Shown here in pieces: positions 1-8,030 of a DNA stretch of 33,667 nucleotides (position 1 is the first letter of the stretch; every line of letters starts with the position of its first letter). This stretch comes from Pseudomonadota bacterium. Its GTDB lineage: Bacteria > Bdellovibrionota > FAC87 > UBA2466. The position numbers and the translations under genes were made by a program. Where the stretch lies: assembly GCA_009927165.1 (NCBI GenBank), contig RFNO01000069.1, forward strand, positions 1-33,667, in the 5' to 3' direction. A model generated the notes under the pieces. The model searched no databases, had not been told where the DNA came from, and saw only the letters and a list, made by a program, of their open reading frames with translations.

Positions 1-1078
1 TACTGGTTTGCTGAAGACGCAGAGTTTGCCATTCAGAAAATACACCCCAATAATTTTTTTCAATTCCAACCCCACTCGTAACGTCGCGACTAGACAGGAA
101 CGAACTGCCCGTTACTCCAGGCAATTGAGTAAGCTTTGCAAATCCAATTAAATTCCAATCCGGCAAAAACGACCACTGAGCAGCTAGTTGGATGGTTGGC
201 CCCAACAGTGAATAAAAGCCCAAATCGGAACTTCCAAAGCTGGTGAGATAAGAAGCACCACCAAGAAATTTCAGTTGGATTGTGTTCTGTTTGAAGAGTA
301 TGACTCCACCGTAAATTTCCGGATTGATCACCTGAAGACTCGCCAGCGTGTTGTTTGCCAACGAAAACACTGAGAGACGGCTTGCTAGGCCCAGAACCAG
401 TGGCCCATTGACTAGCGACTCAAGGTTACGCTCGTAAGTTAATCGAATGTATGACGTCACTGGGGACAATCGATAAATACTTTGCTGCTCATAATTGCTA
501 AGACTTGCCCCTAAATAAATACCGAAGTCATCTAAACGCTCCTCTGTTTCAGACGAAGGAGCAAGTTCCAAACTCGCCAATTTTCTTTGGCTGAATACTT
601 GACTGGCCAAAAAGCCGGAAAAATCGGAGGGAGACGATAGATGTTGTGGAGGAGCGCTGGCCGTGTAAACCCCCATACCTATGGTTTGTTCAACATTATT
701 GTGGGAGTCTAAATCTCTTAAACTGACCTGCAATCCAAACTCAGTGCCTTTGGTTAGCACTCTCAATACGAAATCCCCCTGCTCGGAAACTTGAACATGA
801 ACATCATTCACAATGAGCAGTCGTTTTCCCTTTCCAAACTTATTAAATTTCCCATGCACTAGAATGACACTGGGGAGAGCAGAGACATGATGTTTAGCTG
901 GCGGGATAACGACTTTTTTCCAACTCAGTTCTGGGACACGATTGATGAGGATCCAGATTTTTGCCTCCAGATCGTGAAAGAGCCGATAATAACTAGGCGT
1001 ACTGAAATAGCGTTGCATTTCCTGGCCTTGAGCCAAGCAATTCAGCATGACATAGGTAAGCCAAGCCCACTTAAGCAT
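1..1078 (-). CDS. Secreted beta-barrel-like hypothetical protein (3' end cut by window edge)
   Basis: I read this open frame by hand; it runs off the left edge without a stop, giving 359 codons of a longer protein. The N-terminus (MLKWAWLTYVMLNCLAQGQ) looks like a signal peptide. A beta-rich region around residues 70-130 (VILVHGKFNKFGKGKR and following) is followed from about residue 190 by alternating hydrophobic/polar strands rich in aromatic residues and Gly, typical of an outer-membrane barrel. I do not recognise the family. It lies 80 bp downstream of the HerA-like gene, on the same strand, so it could be the last member of the lasso operon or an independent gene; no clear Shine-Dalgarno sequence precedes the ATG at 1078. 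An ATG at 1048 is a possible but less likely start, because it would remove most of the signal peptide. Confidence 0.72.
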   Translation of the reverse strand, partial: MLKWAWLTYVMLNCLAQGQEMQRYFSTPSYYRLFHDLEAKIWILINRVPELSWKKVVIPPAKHHVSALPSVILVHGKFNKFGKGKRLLIVNDVHVQVSEQGDFVLRVLTKGTEFGLQVSLRDLDSHNNVEQTIGMGVYTASAPPQHLSSPSDFSGFLASQVFSQRKLASLELAPSSETEERLDDFGIYLGASLSNYEQQSIYRLSPVTSYIRLTYERNLESLVNGPLVLGLASRLSVFSLANNTLASLQVINPEIYGGVILFKQNTIQLKFLGGASYLTSFGSSDLGFYSLLGPTIQLAAQWSFLPDWNLIGFAKLTQLPGVTGSSFLSSRDVTSGVGIEKNYWGVFSEWQTLRLQQTS

Positions 1079-1158
1079 CCCATGTTTTAAACGGTATCTC
1101 ACGCTGACGTATCGGCAAAACGAGACAAATCATTACGCCGTGGCGCATCAGAATCGTT

Positions 1159-2676
1159 CTATCTATTTTTTCTTTTCGTTGGAGATGAACCTAAGAGCGA
1201 ACCTAGAAAGCCCCGTGCTAAATCTTTGCCCAATCGATTGGCAGCCGAGCGAACGGCACGGGTAGCTGCTTTTTCTAACAGCCCCGCTTTTCGTCCCCCT
1301 CGAGGCCCAGTTGATCCTAACAAGATCTCAGAGATAACATCTGTACGGTGCGACTCCGGTGAGGATTTTTCTACCGCGGGAGAAGTTTCTGATTTTTGGT
1401 TTTGAAGTTTCTCAAAAGCCGATTCTCTATCAATTTTATTTTCGTACTTTCCAAAAACAGATGAAGCACAAATCAACGCTTCTCTTTTCTCACTCGGAAT
1501 GGGTCCGATTTGGGAACCCGGGGGTAAAATAAAAGCGCGCTCCACAACAATCGGTACTCCTTCATCATTAAGAAACGATACGAGAGCTTCTCCAACTCCG
1601 AGTTGAGTAATCACTTCTTGGGCTGAAAACTCCGGGTTGGGACGAAGTGTTTGAGCCGCCACTTTGACCGCTTTCTGATCTTGGGGGGTAAAAGCACGTA
1701 ACGCATGGTGAATTCGGTGCGATAACTGTCCCAATACCACTTCCGGGATGTCTGAGGGGTTTTGAGTGACGAAGTAAACACCCACTCCTTTTGAGCGGAT
1801 GAATCTTACCACTTGTTCAATTTTGTCTACCAAAACGGAAGGGGCATCTTTGAAAAGCAAATGGGCTTCATCAATGAACAGAACCAATTTAGGTTTTTCC
1901 TGATCCCCCACTTCCGGCAAGGTTTCAAAAAGTTCAGACAAAACCCAAAGTAAAAAGGTTGAATACACTAAAGGACTTCGGAGGAGTTCATCGGCAGCCA
2001 GAATACTCACTTTGCCTTGACCCGAATTATCCACTTGCAAAAGGTCCTGGATATCTAGACCTGGTTCAGAAAAAAAATCTGAAACTCCTTGGGTTTCAAA
2101 CCCAAGCAACCCTCTTTGAATTGCTCCTAAAGTGGCAGACGACAAATGCCCGTACTGCTCTTTAAAAGCATCGATATTCTCTTGTACCGCTTTCAAGAGC
2201 GCTTGCAAGTCTTTGATATCCAAAAGTAACAAGTCTGAATCATCAGCAATTTTAAACACTACTTGAAGAACCACTGTTTGGGTTTCATTTAAGTTCATTA
2301 AACGGCTTAAAAGAATAGGCCCCACTTCAGAGAGTGTAGTCCGAACAGGGTGGCCGCTTTTGCCAAACACATCCCAAAACAACACCGGATTTGCTCGAAA
2401 AGAGGGCTCACTGACTTGCATTTTCTGGCAACGCTCAGCGATTTTCGGGGAATTCGCACCCGCTGTGGCAAGCCCTGACAAATCCCCTTTCACATCAGCC
2501 AAAAAAACCGGAACCCCGATTTGACTAAACCGTTCCGCCAACACTTGTAGCGAAATCGTTTTTCCTGTTCCGGTAGCCCCGGAAATCAGACCATGTCGGT
2601 TGGCCAGCTTAGCGGGAATGGAAAGAAATTGTCCTTTTTGGGTTTTTGCGAATTCAATTTTCAGGGGGCAATTCAT
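1159..2676 (-). CDS. yjgR: HerA-like ATPase, DUF853 / YjgR family
   Basis: This is a P-loop ATPase of the HerA/FtsK superfamily, close in length to enterobacterial YjgR (about 500 residues). The Walker A motif GATGTGKT is near residue 36, followed by the family-typical FLADVKGDLSGL, and Walker B is LVLFIDEAH near residue 267. The tail after about residue 440 is basic and low in complexity. Family members are predicted DNA-translocase-like or contractile ATPases of unsettled cellular role. The chosen ATG at 2676 overlaps the stop of the upstream lasso B2 gene in an ATGA, which implies translational coupling; another ATG three codons upstream (2685) gives 508 residues. The coupling makes it co-transcribed with the lasso genes, but whether it takes part in lasso maturation, export or immunity is unknown. 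Identification of the family is secure. Confidence 0.93.
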   Translation of the reverse strand: MNCPLKIEFAKTQKGQFLSIPAKLANRHGLISGATGTGKTISLQVLAERFSQIGVPVFLADVKGDLSGLATAGANSPKIAERCQKMQVSEPSFRANPVLFWDVFGKSGHPVRTTLSEVGPILLSRLMNLNETQTVVLQVVFKIADDSDLLLLDIKDLQALLKAVQENIDAFKEQYGHLSSATLGAIQRGLLGFETQGVSDFFSEPGLDIQDLLQVDNSGQGKVSILAADELLRSPLVYSTFLLWVLSELFETLPEVGDQEKPKLVLFIDEAHLLFKDAPSVLVDKIEQVVRFIRSKGVGVYFVTQNPSDIPEVVLGQLSHRIHHALRAFTPQDQKAVKVAAQTLRPNPEFSAQEVITQLGVGEALVSFLNDEGVPIVVERAFILPPGSQIGPIPSEKREALICASSVFGKYENKIDRESAFEKLQNQKSETSPAVEKSSPESHRTDVISEILLGSTGPRGGRKAGLLEKAATRAVRSAANRLGKDLARGFLGSLLGSSPTKRKNR

Positions 2677-3050
2677 ATAATCCAAGCCCCATACTCCGCA
2701 ACTACCTTAAGATCGGGAATGTTGTATGTATCTACAAAAATCTGATCATTCACAGCTACCCAGGCATGACTTTCTAAGGGGGTCAAACTAATTCCAATTC
2801 TCAGTATGGCTGGATGCCCATGAAGATTTAACACGTACCACGTCACAACAGCCTGATCTAAACACTTCGCTGCTAGCGGTACTTTTTCGAGTGCTCGTTG
2901 AAGTCTCTCCTCCAGAACTTGGGGAGAATCACTGCATTTCGTAAAGCGTTTGAACTTAAGTCCTACCCAACGAACTAACGTAATCGTACGGTCTAGCCCC
3001 AGGAATTTGGTGGATAGAAAAGAGGCTACATATAAAATAGCATAATTCAT
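2673..3050 (-). CDS. Lasso peptide leader protease B2 (transglutaminase-like)
   Basis: This 125-residue protein matches the stand-alone lasso-peptide B2 family (Transglut_core3), cytosolic cysteine proteases that remove the precursor leader. The expected triad is visible: Cys63 in AAKCLDQAVVTWYVL, His95 in ESHAWV, and Asp107 in QIFVDTYN. The spacing and the C-L-x(6)-W-Y-V-L signature are typical. Its ATG overlaps the stop of the synthetase gene (ATGA, 3047-3050), and its own stop overlaps the start of the HerA-like ATPase, so three genes are translationally linked. In many proteobacterial lasso clusters B1 and B2 are one fused protein; here they are separate and flank the synthetase gene. The assignment as B2 is secure given the motif and neighbours; activity is not shown. 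Confidence 0.94.
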   Translation of the reverse strand: MNYAILYVASFLSTKFLGLDRTITLVRWVGLKFKRFTKCSDSPQVLEERLQRALEKVPLAAKCLDQAVVTWYVLNLHGHPAILRIGISLTPLESHAWVAVNDQIFVDTYNIPDLKVVAEYGAWII

Positions 3051-4858
3051 TGCACTGTCCTCTGATCGGACGGGAGGGTGTTTTTAAAGTGGTGTTTCCA
3101 CACCAAATAACTCAGCAATCTCGCAAGTTTTGTTTCAGAATTTGAAAACACCCCAAATAGCATGGATTCAAACGAACGAAAAATCCCACGACGATCAATC
3201 CAATCAGAAAAATCATCGCAGGCCGAGCGGAGAAAGTCTCTCAACAGTTCCTCGTTGGCTTTTAATACAGAAAAAAAGTAGCCATCAAATGAGAACTCGT
3301 CCCGTTTCCTGTTTCTCACTTCTTCTGGCGTAATATTGAGCATCGCCTGTCTTAACAGATTTTTATAAGGGCGGGAAAAATCATGAATAAACTGAAACGG
3401 AATCTGTGTGTACACAAAATCAATCATTCGAAAATCGCAGAAAGGATGCACGTATTCGACTCCCTGAAACTCCAAATAAGGCTGTATCACATATTGCGGG
3501 GCCACTAAGTAATTAAGATTTGAGTGCGGCAGATCAGCTTCAAAAACCCGACTTTCCCAATGCTTCTCCGCTTGGGTTAAATTCCAGAGCAATGCGGAAG
3601 AAAGAGGTTTTCCTTCTTTTATAAACCAATCAACTCGGTCGGTTCTAGTCACCTCTGGAAGAAGTTCATCAATTTTGAAGGGATTTATTTTCATTCGGCG
3701 AGTTGAGTCTAACAGACGGACCAGAAACCCGGGTGGCATTCTTGAAATCAAAAATTGCAAAGTAAAATTAGCAGCTGGGCGGTTTACGGAGCGAGCGACT
3801 TCCCTCACCCAGGGAAGAGAAGCTACAATCCCTTTTTTCCGGGCAAGCAGTTGCAACACTTGGTTGTTTCTCATGAGAATTTGATCACAACCGAAACCGG
3901 TGATGAGAAGACTATCTGGCTTCACGAATTCTCGACAAATCGGTCCAAAAAGAGCTCCTTGCCAAAAAAAATCGACGGGCTCATTTTGGTAAGGGGCTGC
4001 TTCAGCCAGATTAACCGATGGCACTTCAGAAGAATCAAATACTCGTAAATTGATTTGTTTTTTTCTCGCAACTATCTGGGCACATTCTTCACTGAATTTG
4101 TGAGAGGGATGTTTTCGGTAGGCGTACATCAAAGCTTCAATAGGCTTTGGGGAAAGATCGGCCAGAAAAGAAGCTACAAAAGAAGAGTCAAGCCCGCCGG
4201 AAAGCTCGGTTGCGACTGTCTTTCCCTTCGCTAGGTGCCACTGCAATATGTTCTGCAGAGTCTCTTTGAGTTGAGAAGCAGCGTCTTCAAGAGAAAGGTT
4301 ATTTTCCACGAGTTGGTAGGACTCTTTCGGAAACAACTCCTCAGTAGGGGCGGAGTGACGAGTCAAAGTTACTAAAGTGGAAGGTGGTAATCGGAATACA
4401 TTCTTAAGCGGTGTGCGTGAGGAGCTAAACTGTAAAGACGGAAAATCCAAAACAAAAGCTTCGACATACTCTTCAGAAAAGCTGGATCCTGAAGTAGCTA
4501 ACATCCGTAGCTGATCAGAAACTGCGTGCTTCGTAAAGAAGAGCATATGAGGTGAGAAAGCACTCCGAAAAATCTCAATTTTTTCCGGAGTAACGTAGAG
4601 ACACGAGCACTGCCCCCTGATTTGTCGCCATGTCTTTTTAGTGTCATTTCTGAGACTCTCTAAAAGATGAGAAAGAGCTTCGGGATCATTGGGCCCAGAA
4701 AACGTTGTTCCCCCTAATGAAAAAATATCGCCCCACACCAAAAGCGTTGCTTCTTGGCGGGATGACCGCCGGCAAAACTGGGATACAGAAAGTACCGGAG
4801 TCAGGCTCTCTAAGGAGACATGGGTAGCTTTGGTGAGTGGATATTTACGAACCGACAT
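3047..4858 (-). CDS. Lasso peptide macrolactam synthetase C (asparagine synthetase-like)
   Basis: The product (603 residues) has the asparagine-synthetase B architecture: a degenerate N-terminal glutaminase-like region and an ATP-pyrophosphatase domain with the PP-loop SGGLDSS at residues 220-226. Position 2 is Ser rather than the catalytic Cys of glutamine-dependent enzymes, as expected for lasso synthetases, which adenylate a side-chain carboxylate of Asp/Glu and close the ring with the N-terminal amine instead of using ammonia. Later conserved stretches include ITGFGCDQIL near residue 320 and YVHPFCDFRMIDFV, typical of the C-terminal synthetase domain. It starts 15 bp after the B1 stop and overlaps B2 by 4 bp. 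Predicted to close the ring between Gly1 and Asp8 of the precursor encoded upstream. Confidence 0.94.
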   Translation of the reverse strand: MSVRKYPLTKATHVSLESLTPVLSVSQFCRRSSRQEATLLVWGDIFSLGGTTFSGPNDPEALSHLLESLRNDTKKTWRQIRGQCSCLYVTPEKIEIFRSAFSPHMLFFTKHAVSDQLRMLATSGSSFSEEYVEAFVLDFPSLQFSSSRTPLKNVFRLPPSTLVTLTRHSAPTEELFPKESYQLVENNLSLEDAASQLKETLQNILQWHLAKGKTVATELSGGLDSSFVASFLADLSPKPIEALMYAYRKHPSHKFSEECAQIVARKKQINLRVFDSSEVPSVNLAEAAPYQNEPVDFFWQGALFGPICREFVKPDSLLITGFGCDQILMRNNQVLQLLARKKGIVASLPWVREVARSVNRPAANFTLQFLISRMPPGFLVRLLDSTRRMKINPFKIDELLPEVTRTDRVDWFIKEGKPLSSALLWNLTQAEKHWESRVFEADLPHSNLNYLVAPQYVIQPYLEFQGVEYVHPFCDFRMIDFVYTQIPFQFIHDFSRPYKNLLRQAMLNITPEEVRNRKRDEFSFDGYFFSVLKANEELLRDFLRSACDDFSDWIDRRGIFRSFESMLFGVFSNSETKLARLLSYLVWKHHFKNTLPSDQRTVQ

Positions 4859-4873
4859 GGAATTGGGAAGAAG

Positions 4874-5155
4874 TTAAATCGTTATTTTTTTGATGAGCTT
4901 TTTATGAACCAACTCATCTACTAGCTCCAAAATATCGTGCTTCACTATCGTTTCGGAAACTTCAAAGTCTTGTTGCGCCAAAGCAACCGTTTTTAAAAAA
5001 TCATTTTCTAAAAGAAGCTTTAAAAAAAAGCCGGCTGATTCATTTAGACCAAAAAAATCTCCATTGCTTTTCGAAAAAAGCACGAGCTTTCCTTCCATTT
5101 CCGTCAAAGAAAGATTCGCAGCGAGCTCAATTTTGAAATTGGCGTTTGAGGTCAT
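4874..5155 (-). CDS. Lasso peptide B1 / RiPP recognition element (PqqD-like)
   Basis: This is a small PqqD-fold protein of 93 residues (MTSNANFKIE...). Features of the family are the early beta segment with KLVLFSKSNGDFFGLNESAGFFLKLL, where a Gly-x-x-x-x-LN-x-x-(A/G) pattern precedes a helix, and the C-terminal helices ending LVDELVHKKLIKK. Such B1 proteins bind the YxxP part of the lasso leader and deliver it to B2 and C. The open frame extends upstream to 5221, but that extension would run through a perfect 11-bp terminator stem and read as basic nonsense, so I chose the ATG at 5155, preceded by GGTG 6 bases away. It is the first gene after the terminator that follows the precursor, so its expression, and that of C and B2, depends on read-through or on an unseen internal promoter. 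Confidence 0.9.
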   Translation of the reverse strand: MTSNANFKIELAANLSLTEMEGKLVLFSKSNGDFFGLNESAGFFLKLLLENDFLKTVALAQQDFEVSETIVKHDILELVDELVHKKLIKKITI

Positions 5156-5165
5156 CTGTTCACCA

Positions 5166-5198
5166 AATAAAAAGGAAGGCTTCTCACGAAGCCTTCCT
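5166..5198 (-). terminator. Intrinsic terminator between lasso precursor and B1
   Basis: A perfect 11-bp inverted repeat (AGGAAGGCTTC / GAAGCCTTCCT, 5173-5183 and 5188-5198) with a 4-base loop is followed on the minus strand by TTTTATT. The U-tract is present only in the minus direction. It begins 30 bases after the precursor stop codon and ends just before the B1 start. It most likely ends most precursor transcripts and lets a minority read into the enzyme genes. Confidence 0.88.
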
Positions 5199-5227
5199 CG
5201 TACTGCAGCACGCAGCTGCAAAAGTGC

Positions 5228-5332
5228 TTACATGAATCCAACAGTGGTGAAGTCGGATTTTACGTTTTTGCTTCCTTTGATCAGCATCACGGAACCAAGC
5301 TTTACCACTACAGGCTTTTGATACTTTTTCAT
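5228..5332 (-). CDS. Lasso peptide precursor A (34 residues)
   Basis: This short frame was found by reading the minus strand upstream of B1. It has a strong ribosome-binding site (AAAAGGAG, 5 bases before the ATG). The leader carries the lasso signature Y-x-x-P-x-V-x-x-x-G (Y4, P7, V9, G13), the B1 recognition pattern. Cleavage before Gly20 gives the core GSKNVKSDFTTVGFM (codons 5275-5231). The only acidic residue of the core is Asp at position 8, exactly where an 8-membered Gly1-Asp8 macrolactam needs it, leaving a 7-residue tail FTTVGFM. The usual Thr at leader position -2 is Ile here, and the leader is one residue shorter after the conserved Gly than in common actinobacterial examples. I infer a threaded lasso peptide; no similarity to a named peptide is claimed. 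Confidence 0.9.
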   Translation of the reverse strand: MKKYQKPVVVKLGSVMLIKGSKNVKSDFTTVGFM

Positions 5333-5490
5333 AAGAGCTCCTTTTGGTCATTAAGGTAATCTACTCAGCTTGCTTTCGCAAGAAAGCCGCTATCAAAACG
5401 TAACCCATTATTATTATTGATTATTTTTGGCTGCCCGGGATACACTACAAGGATAACCCTAGTTAATCCATCAGTCCAAAGGAGCCCTCC
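5333..5490. promoter_or_regulatory. Divergent intergenic region upstream of lasso precursor
   Basis: This 158-bp space separates the precursor gene (minus) from the NCS1 remnant (plus). It holds a 6-bp hairpin GCTTTC-gcaa-GAAAGC at 5372-5387, which would lie in the precursor leader RNA if transcription starts upstream of it. Two weak minus-strand promoter candidates exist: TTGCGA (5381-5376) with TACCTT (5358-5353) at 17-bp spacing, and TTGTAG (5450-5445) followed by an AT-rich AAAATA near 5427-5422. Neither is convincing. The AT-rich block around 5408-5428 is shared by the plus-strand promoter candidate. Confidence 0.4.
5417..5446 (+). promoter_or_regulatory. Sigma-70-like promoter candidate for the NCS1 remnant
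   Basis: TTGATT at 5417-5422 and TACACT at 5441-5446 are separated by 18 bp. The start codon is 45 bp downstream, behind an AAAGGAG ribosome-binding site at 5478-5484. Confidence 0.35.
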
Positions 5491-6292
5491 TTGAAATACA
5501 GCAACGAAGATCTTGAAGTCGTGCCTGCATCCAAACGTGTTTGGGGCACGTGGAACTATGCAGCTCTGTGGATCAGTATGAGCCTATGTATTCCAACCTA
5601 TGTGATTGCAAGTTCATTGATTGAAGGGGGAATGAATTGGTGGCAAGCCATTCTCACTGTTTTCCTAGCAATGCGATTGTAGTGATTCCTATGGTTCTGA
5701 ATGGAGATGCGGGTGCTCGCTATGGAATCAACTTTCCTGTCTTTTCAAGAGCCAGTTTTGGCCTTCGAGGTGCAAATATTCCGGCATTATTAAGAGCGGT
5801 TGTTGCCTGTGGTTGGTTCGGGATTCAAACTTGGATTGGAGCCTCTGGTAGCCATATTGCTGCTAACATTGTTAGCCCAGCCAATGATTTTGCGAATCTT
5901 GTACCATCGATCATCGATTTTAAAAGAGGAGGCTATCTTACTGGTGTTTTTGGAGCTCTTATTTTTCTTGGAAACTGATTGCTGATCCCAATGGCTATAT
6001 TTTTACTTGGCTTATTGCTTATTCAAGCTTGCTCGGCCCCATTGGGGGCATCCTCATTGATGAACTCTACTCCGAAAGTGGACGATATTGGTACAAACGT
6101 GGTTTTAATCCTAATGCTGTCGTGGCTTTGTTTTTGGGAATTCTTCCCAATGTCCCTGGATTTCTCACTACGACCAAGATCCTGTCTCCCGATACCGTTC
6201 CCCTCTTTATTTCGGGCCTGTATCACTACGCTTGGTTTGTTGGTTTTTTTGTTTCGGGTGTATGCTACTACGGCTTACAAAAGAAAGATTAA
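5491..6292 (+). pseudogene. Decayed NCS1-family nucleobase:cation symporter
   Basis: Three consecutive frames together encode recognisable pieces of an NCS1 (allantoin/uracil/cytosine permease-like) transporter. From a TTG at 5491, behind AAAGGAG, frame 1 encodes the first membrane segment up to [11 protein letters not shown] one-base loss near 5666-5670 shifts to a frame encoding [20 protein letters not shown] and [12 protein letters not shown]. Near 5841-5855 the sequence jumps straight to [13 protein letters not shown], a segment that in intact members lies roughly 190 residues further on, so about 570 bp appear deleted. A second one-base loss near 5966 shifts to the frame encoding [26 protein letters not shown] and a normal C-terminus ending GLQKKD. 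Intact proteins are about 480 residues; this locus could encode about 265. Sequencing error could explain the single-base losses but not the deletion. Confidence 0.9.
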
Positions 6293-6311
6293 CTTAGTTA
6301 GAAGTATTGCT

Positions 6312-8009
6312 CTATTTTCGTAAAATATCGCGAGCTGCAAGATAGCCTCGGAAAAGCGCTTCTTCAACGGCTGGAGTGCCTAAATTGTTCGTGGCAAAAT
6401 AGATTTCACCTATAGGTCGAGAAAGTATTTTGCTGTTTTTTAGGAAGTGTCCGGGCTTTACCAAATGAATTGAAGAAGGCCACCGATTTATTTCTATTGC
6501 AAGAATTTCAATCGGAGGCTCTTGTCTCTTTTGGAGAAGCTCATTAATTAGCCGCTCTAATTGTTGTCCGGCTTTTTCCGCTCTTTGAATAGCGTCTGTT
6601 TCCTCTAAGCTGGAAATAATATCAGTGCCCGGAAGCGGGTTATAAAGACTGAGCACTCCTTTATCATCTGTTCTAGGCTTTTTATTACCGTCAAAATCAA
6701 ACCACCTACCCTCGACAATATCGGTTACTCCATCTTTTGAGTAATCAGCATCATTTCGAAGCCAAAGATCATAGGAATCGTGCCAAGGATGTCCTTTGAC
6801 GTGCACATTCATAACCAGATAGTTTCGATACTCTAATTCCTCAATAAGTCTTTCCTTCTCCGGATCCCTCTGATTTAAATTTTCAATAATTCTGGGGGCG
6901 TACTTCAAAGGGGCTGCAAAAACGACATGTCGAGCTTCAACTCGATAAAGGGAATTTCCTTTCTGAAAACAAACTCTGACTCCCTCAGGTAACGGTAAAA
7001 TTCTTCTGACTGGACTTTTCACTTCTGCATGAAACCACGGACGACGTGCTAGTTTCCGCAAAGCTGCTTGGGAGACAAATCCCGATCCCAAAGAACTGGA
7101 ATATCTAACCCCAATTTCAGAAACATAGAAGTTTAAAAATGCAGCTGCCGAAATGTTTTCCGGATGTTCTCCCAGAGCGCTTCTTCCATACAGCTCAAGA
7201 AGTTTGAGAACTGGTCGCATTGGATCTGGGCTCTTGAAATCGGGTGATTGGAAAAACTTCTCTAGCAAATTCTGGGCAGTTTCATCGCCCAACAGAGATC
7301 GCTTTTCAAGTTCGCTAGGGAGGGAACGCACCCAATCTGCAAAACTTACCTGATCGGTTTCACGAATCTTGGCATGGTCTTCAATGGGCTGGGACGGAAT
7401 CAGGTCTTCTTCATCTGCTTTTTCAAGAAGATATTTGAAAATTGAAAAGCTTATTGGAAGGTGGGTTACCGAGCTTCCCTCCCATAGTCCCCGATAATAC
7501 CGTTGGTTCCACCAATAGCTGTCAATGGGCTCGGGGATCGCCTGGTTTTCAACAAAGTGTCCTAGCCCTAAGTGACGATAAATCCGCAGTAAGTTTCTCT
7601 CGATATCTGTCACATAAGCTCCTCCGCGACCATAAGCAAGGTTTCCGGAGCTTCCCAGCGCTAGCCCTCCCAATTCTTCTTCTTTTTCCAGTAAGAGCAC
7701 TTTTCGGCCCCGATCTGTCAAATAGACAGAGGCGGTTAGCCCAGCCGGACCTCCTCCCACTACCACGGTATGAACTTTTCCAAAGAAAGGAGTGGATAAA
7801 TTACAAGAGCTGGCAGTTTGGAGCTGTTCTTCCCCAGTGCCTTGAAGCACCATTGCATAACGATCGGTGAAGCGTATTTTTGCCGGTGAAAACCCATACC
7901 GATTCTTCAGAAATTCGACGTAAGCAGTATGATCTTTCAGAGGTGGTGGGGTTTTCGCAAATAGCCCAAAGGAAGACAAACACAAAAAACAGATCCAGAG
8001 TTTAAGCAT
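6312..8009 (-). CDS. Secreted FAD-dependent amine-oxidase-like oxidoreductase
   Basis: The protein (565 residues from the ATG at 8009; an in-frame TTG at 8021 adds four) begins with a signal peptide (MLKLWICFLCLSSFGLFAKT). The dinucleotide-binding motif VVVGGGPAGLTASVYLTDRG lies near residue 87, followed by LLLEKEEELGG, the FAD ribose-binding part. The C-terminus carries the flavin-binding closing motif of the amine-oxidase/protoporphyrinogen-oxidase superfamily (IYFATNNLGTPAVEEALFRGYLAARDIL). The substrate cannot be read from sequence. An exported FAD enzyme is less common and may need Tat or folding outside the cytoplasm; no twin-arginine is visible in the signal. It follows the upstream secreted-protein gene by about 20 bp and is probably co-transcribed and functionally tied to it. 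Confidence 0.85.
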   Translation of the reverse strand: MLKLWICFLCLSSFGLFAKTPPPLKDHTAYVEFLKNRYGFSPAKIRFTDRYAMVLQGTGEEQLQTASSCNLSTPFFGKVHTVVVGGGPAGLTASVYLTDRGRKVLLLEKEEELGGLALGSSGNLAYGRGGAYVTDIERNLLRIYRHLGLGHFVENQAIPEPIDSYWWNQRYYRGLWEGSSVTHLPISFSIFKYLLEKADEEDLIPSQPIEDHAKIRETDQVSFADWVRSLPSELEKRSLLGDETAQNLLEKFFQSPDFKSPDPMRPVLKLLELYGRSALGEHPENISAAAFLNFYVSEIGVRYSSSLGSGFVSQAALRKLARRPWFHAEVKSPVRRILPLPEGVRVCFQKGNSLYRVEARHVVFAAPLKYAPRIIENLNQRDPEKERLIEELEYRNYLVMNVHVKGHPWHDSYDLWLRNDADYSKDGVTDIVEGRWFDFDGNKKPRTDDKGVLSLYNPLPGTDIISSLEETDAIQRAEKAGQQLERLINELLQKRQEPPIEILAIEINRWPSSIHLVKPGHFLKNSKILSRPIGEIYFATNNLGTPAVEEALFRGYLAARDILRK

Positions 8010-8030
8010 GCCAATTCTCAACCGTTAGAA

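Noticed and set aside
887-1090. A 67-codon plus-strand frame at the left end
   Set aside because: Antisense to the signal-peptide region of the barrel-like gene, which stays open for 359 codons.
5156-5221. N-terminal extension of B1 to 5221
   Set aside because: It would translate the terminator stem (basic, low-quality sequence); the ATG at 5155 fits the family length.
5064-5321. An 85-codon plus-strand frame across the lasso precursor and B1 genes
   Set aside because: It is antisense to both genes and the terminator, has no family resemblance and no good ribosome-binding site.
5372-5387. GCTTTC/GAAAGC hairpin as a terminator
   Set aside because: Only six base pairs and no U-tract on either side; more likely part of a leader RNA or chance.
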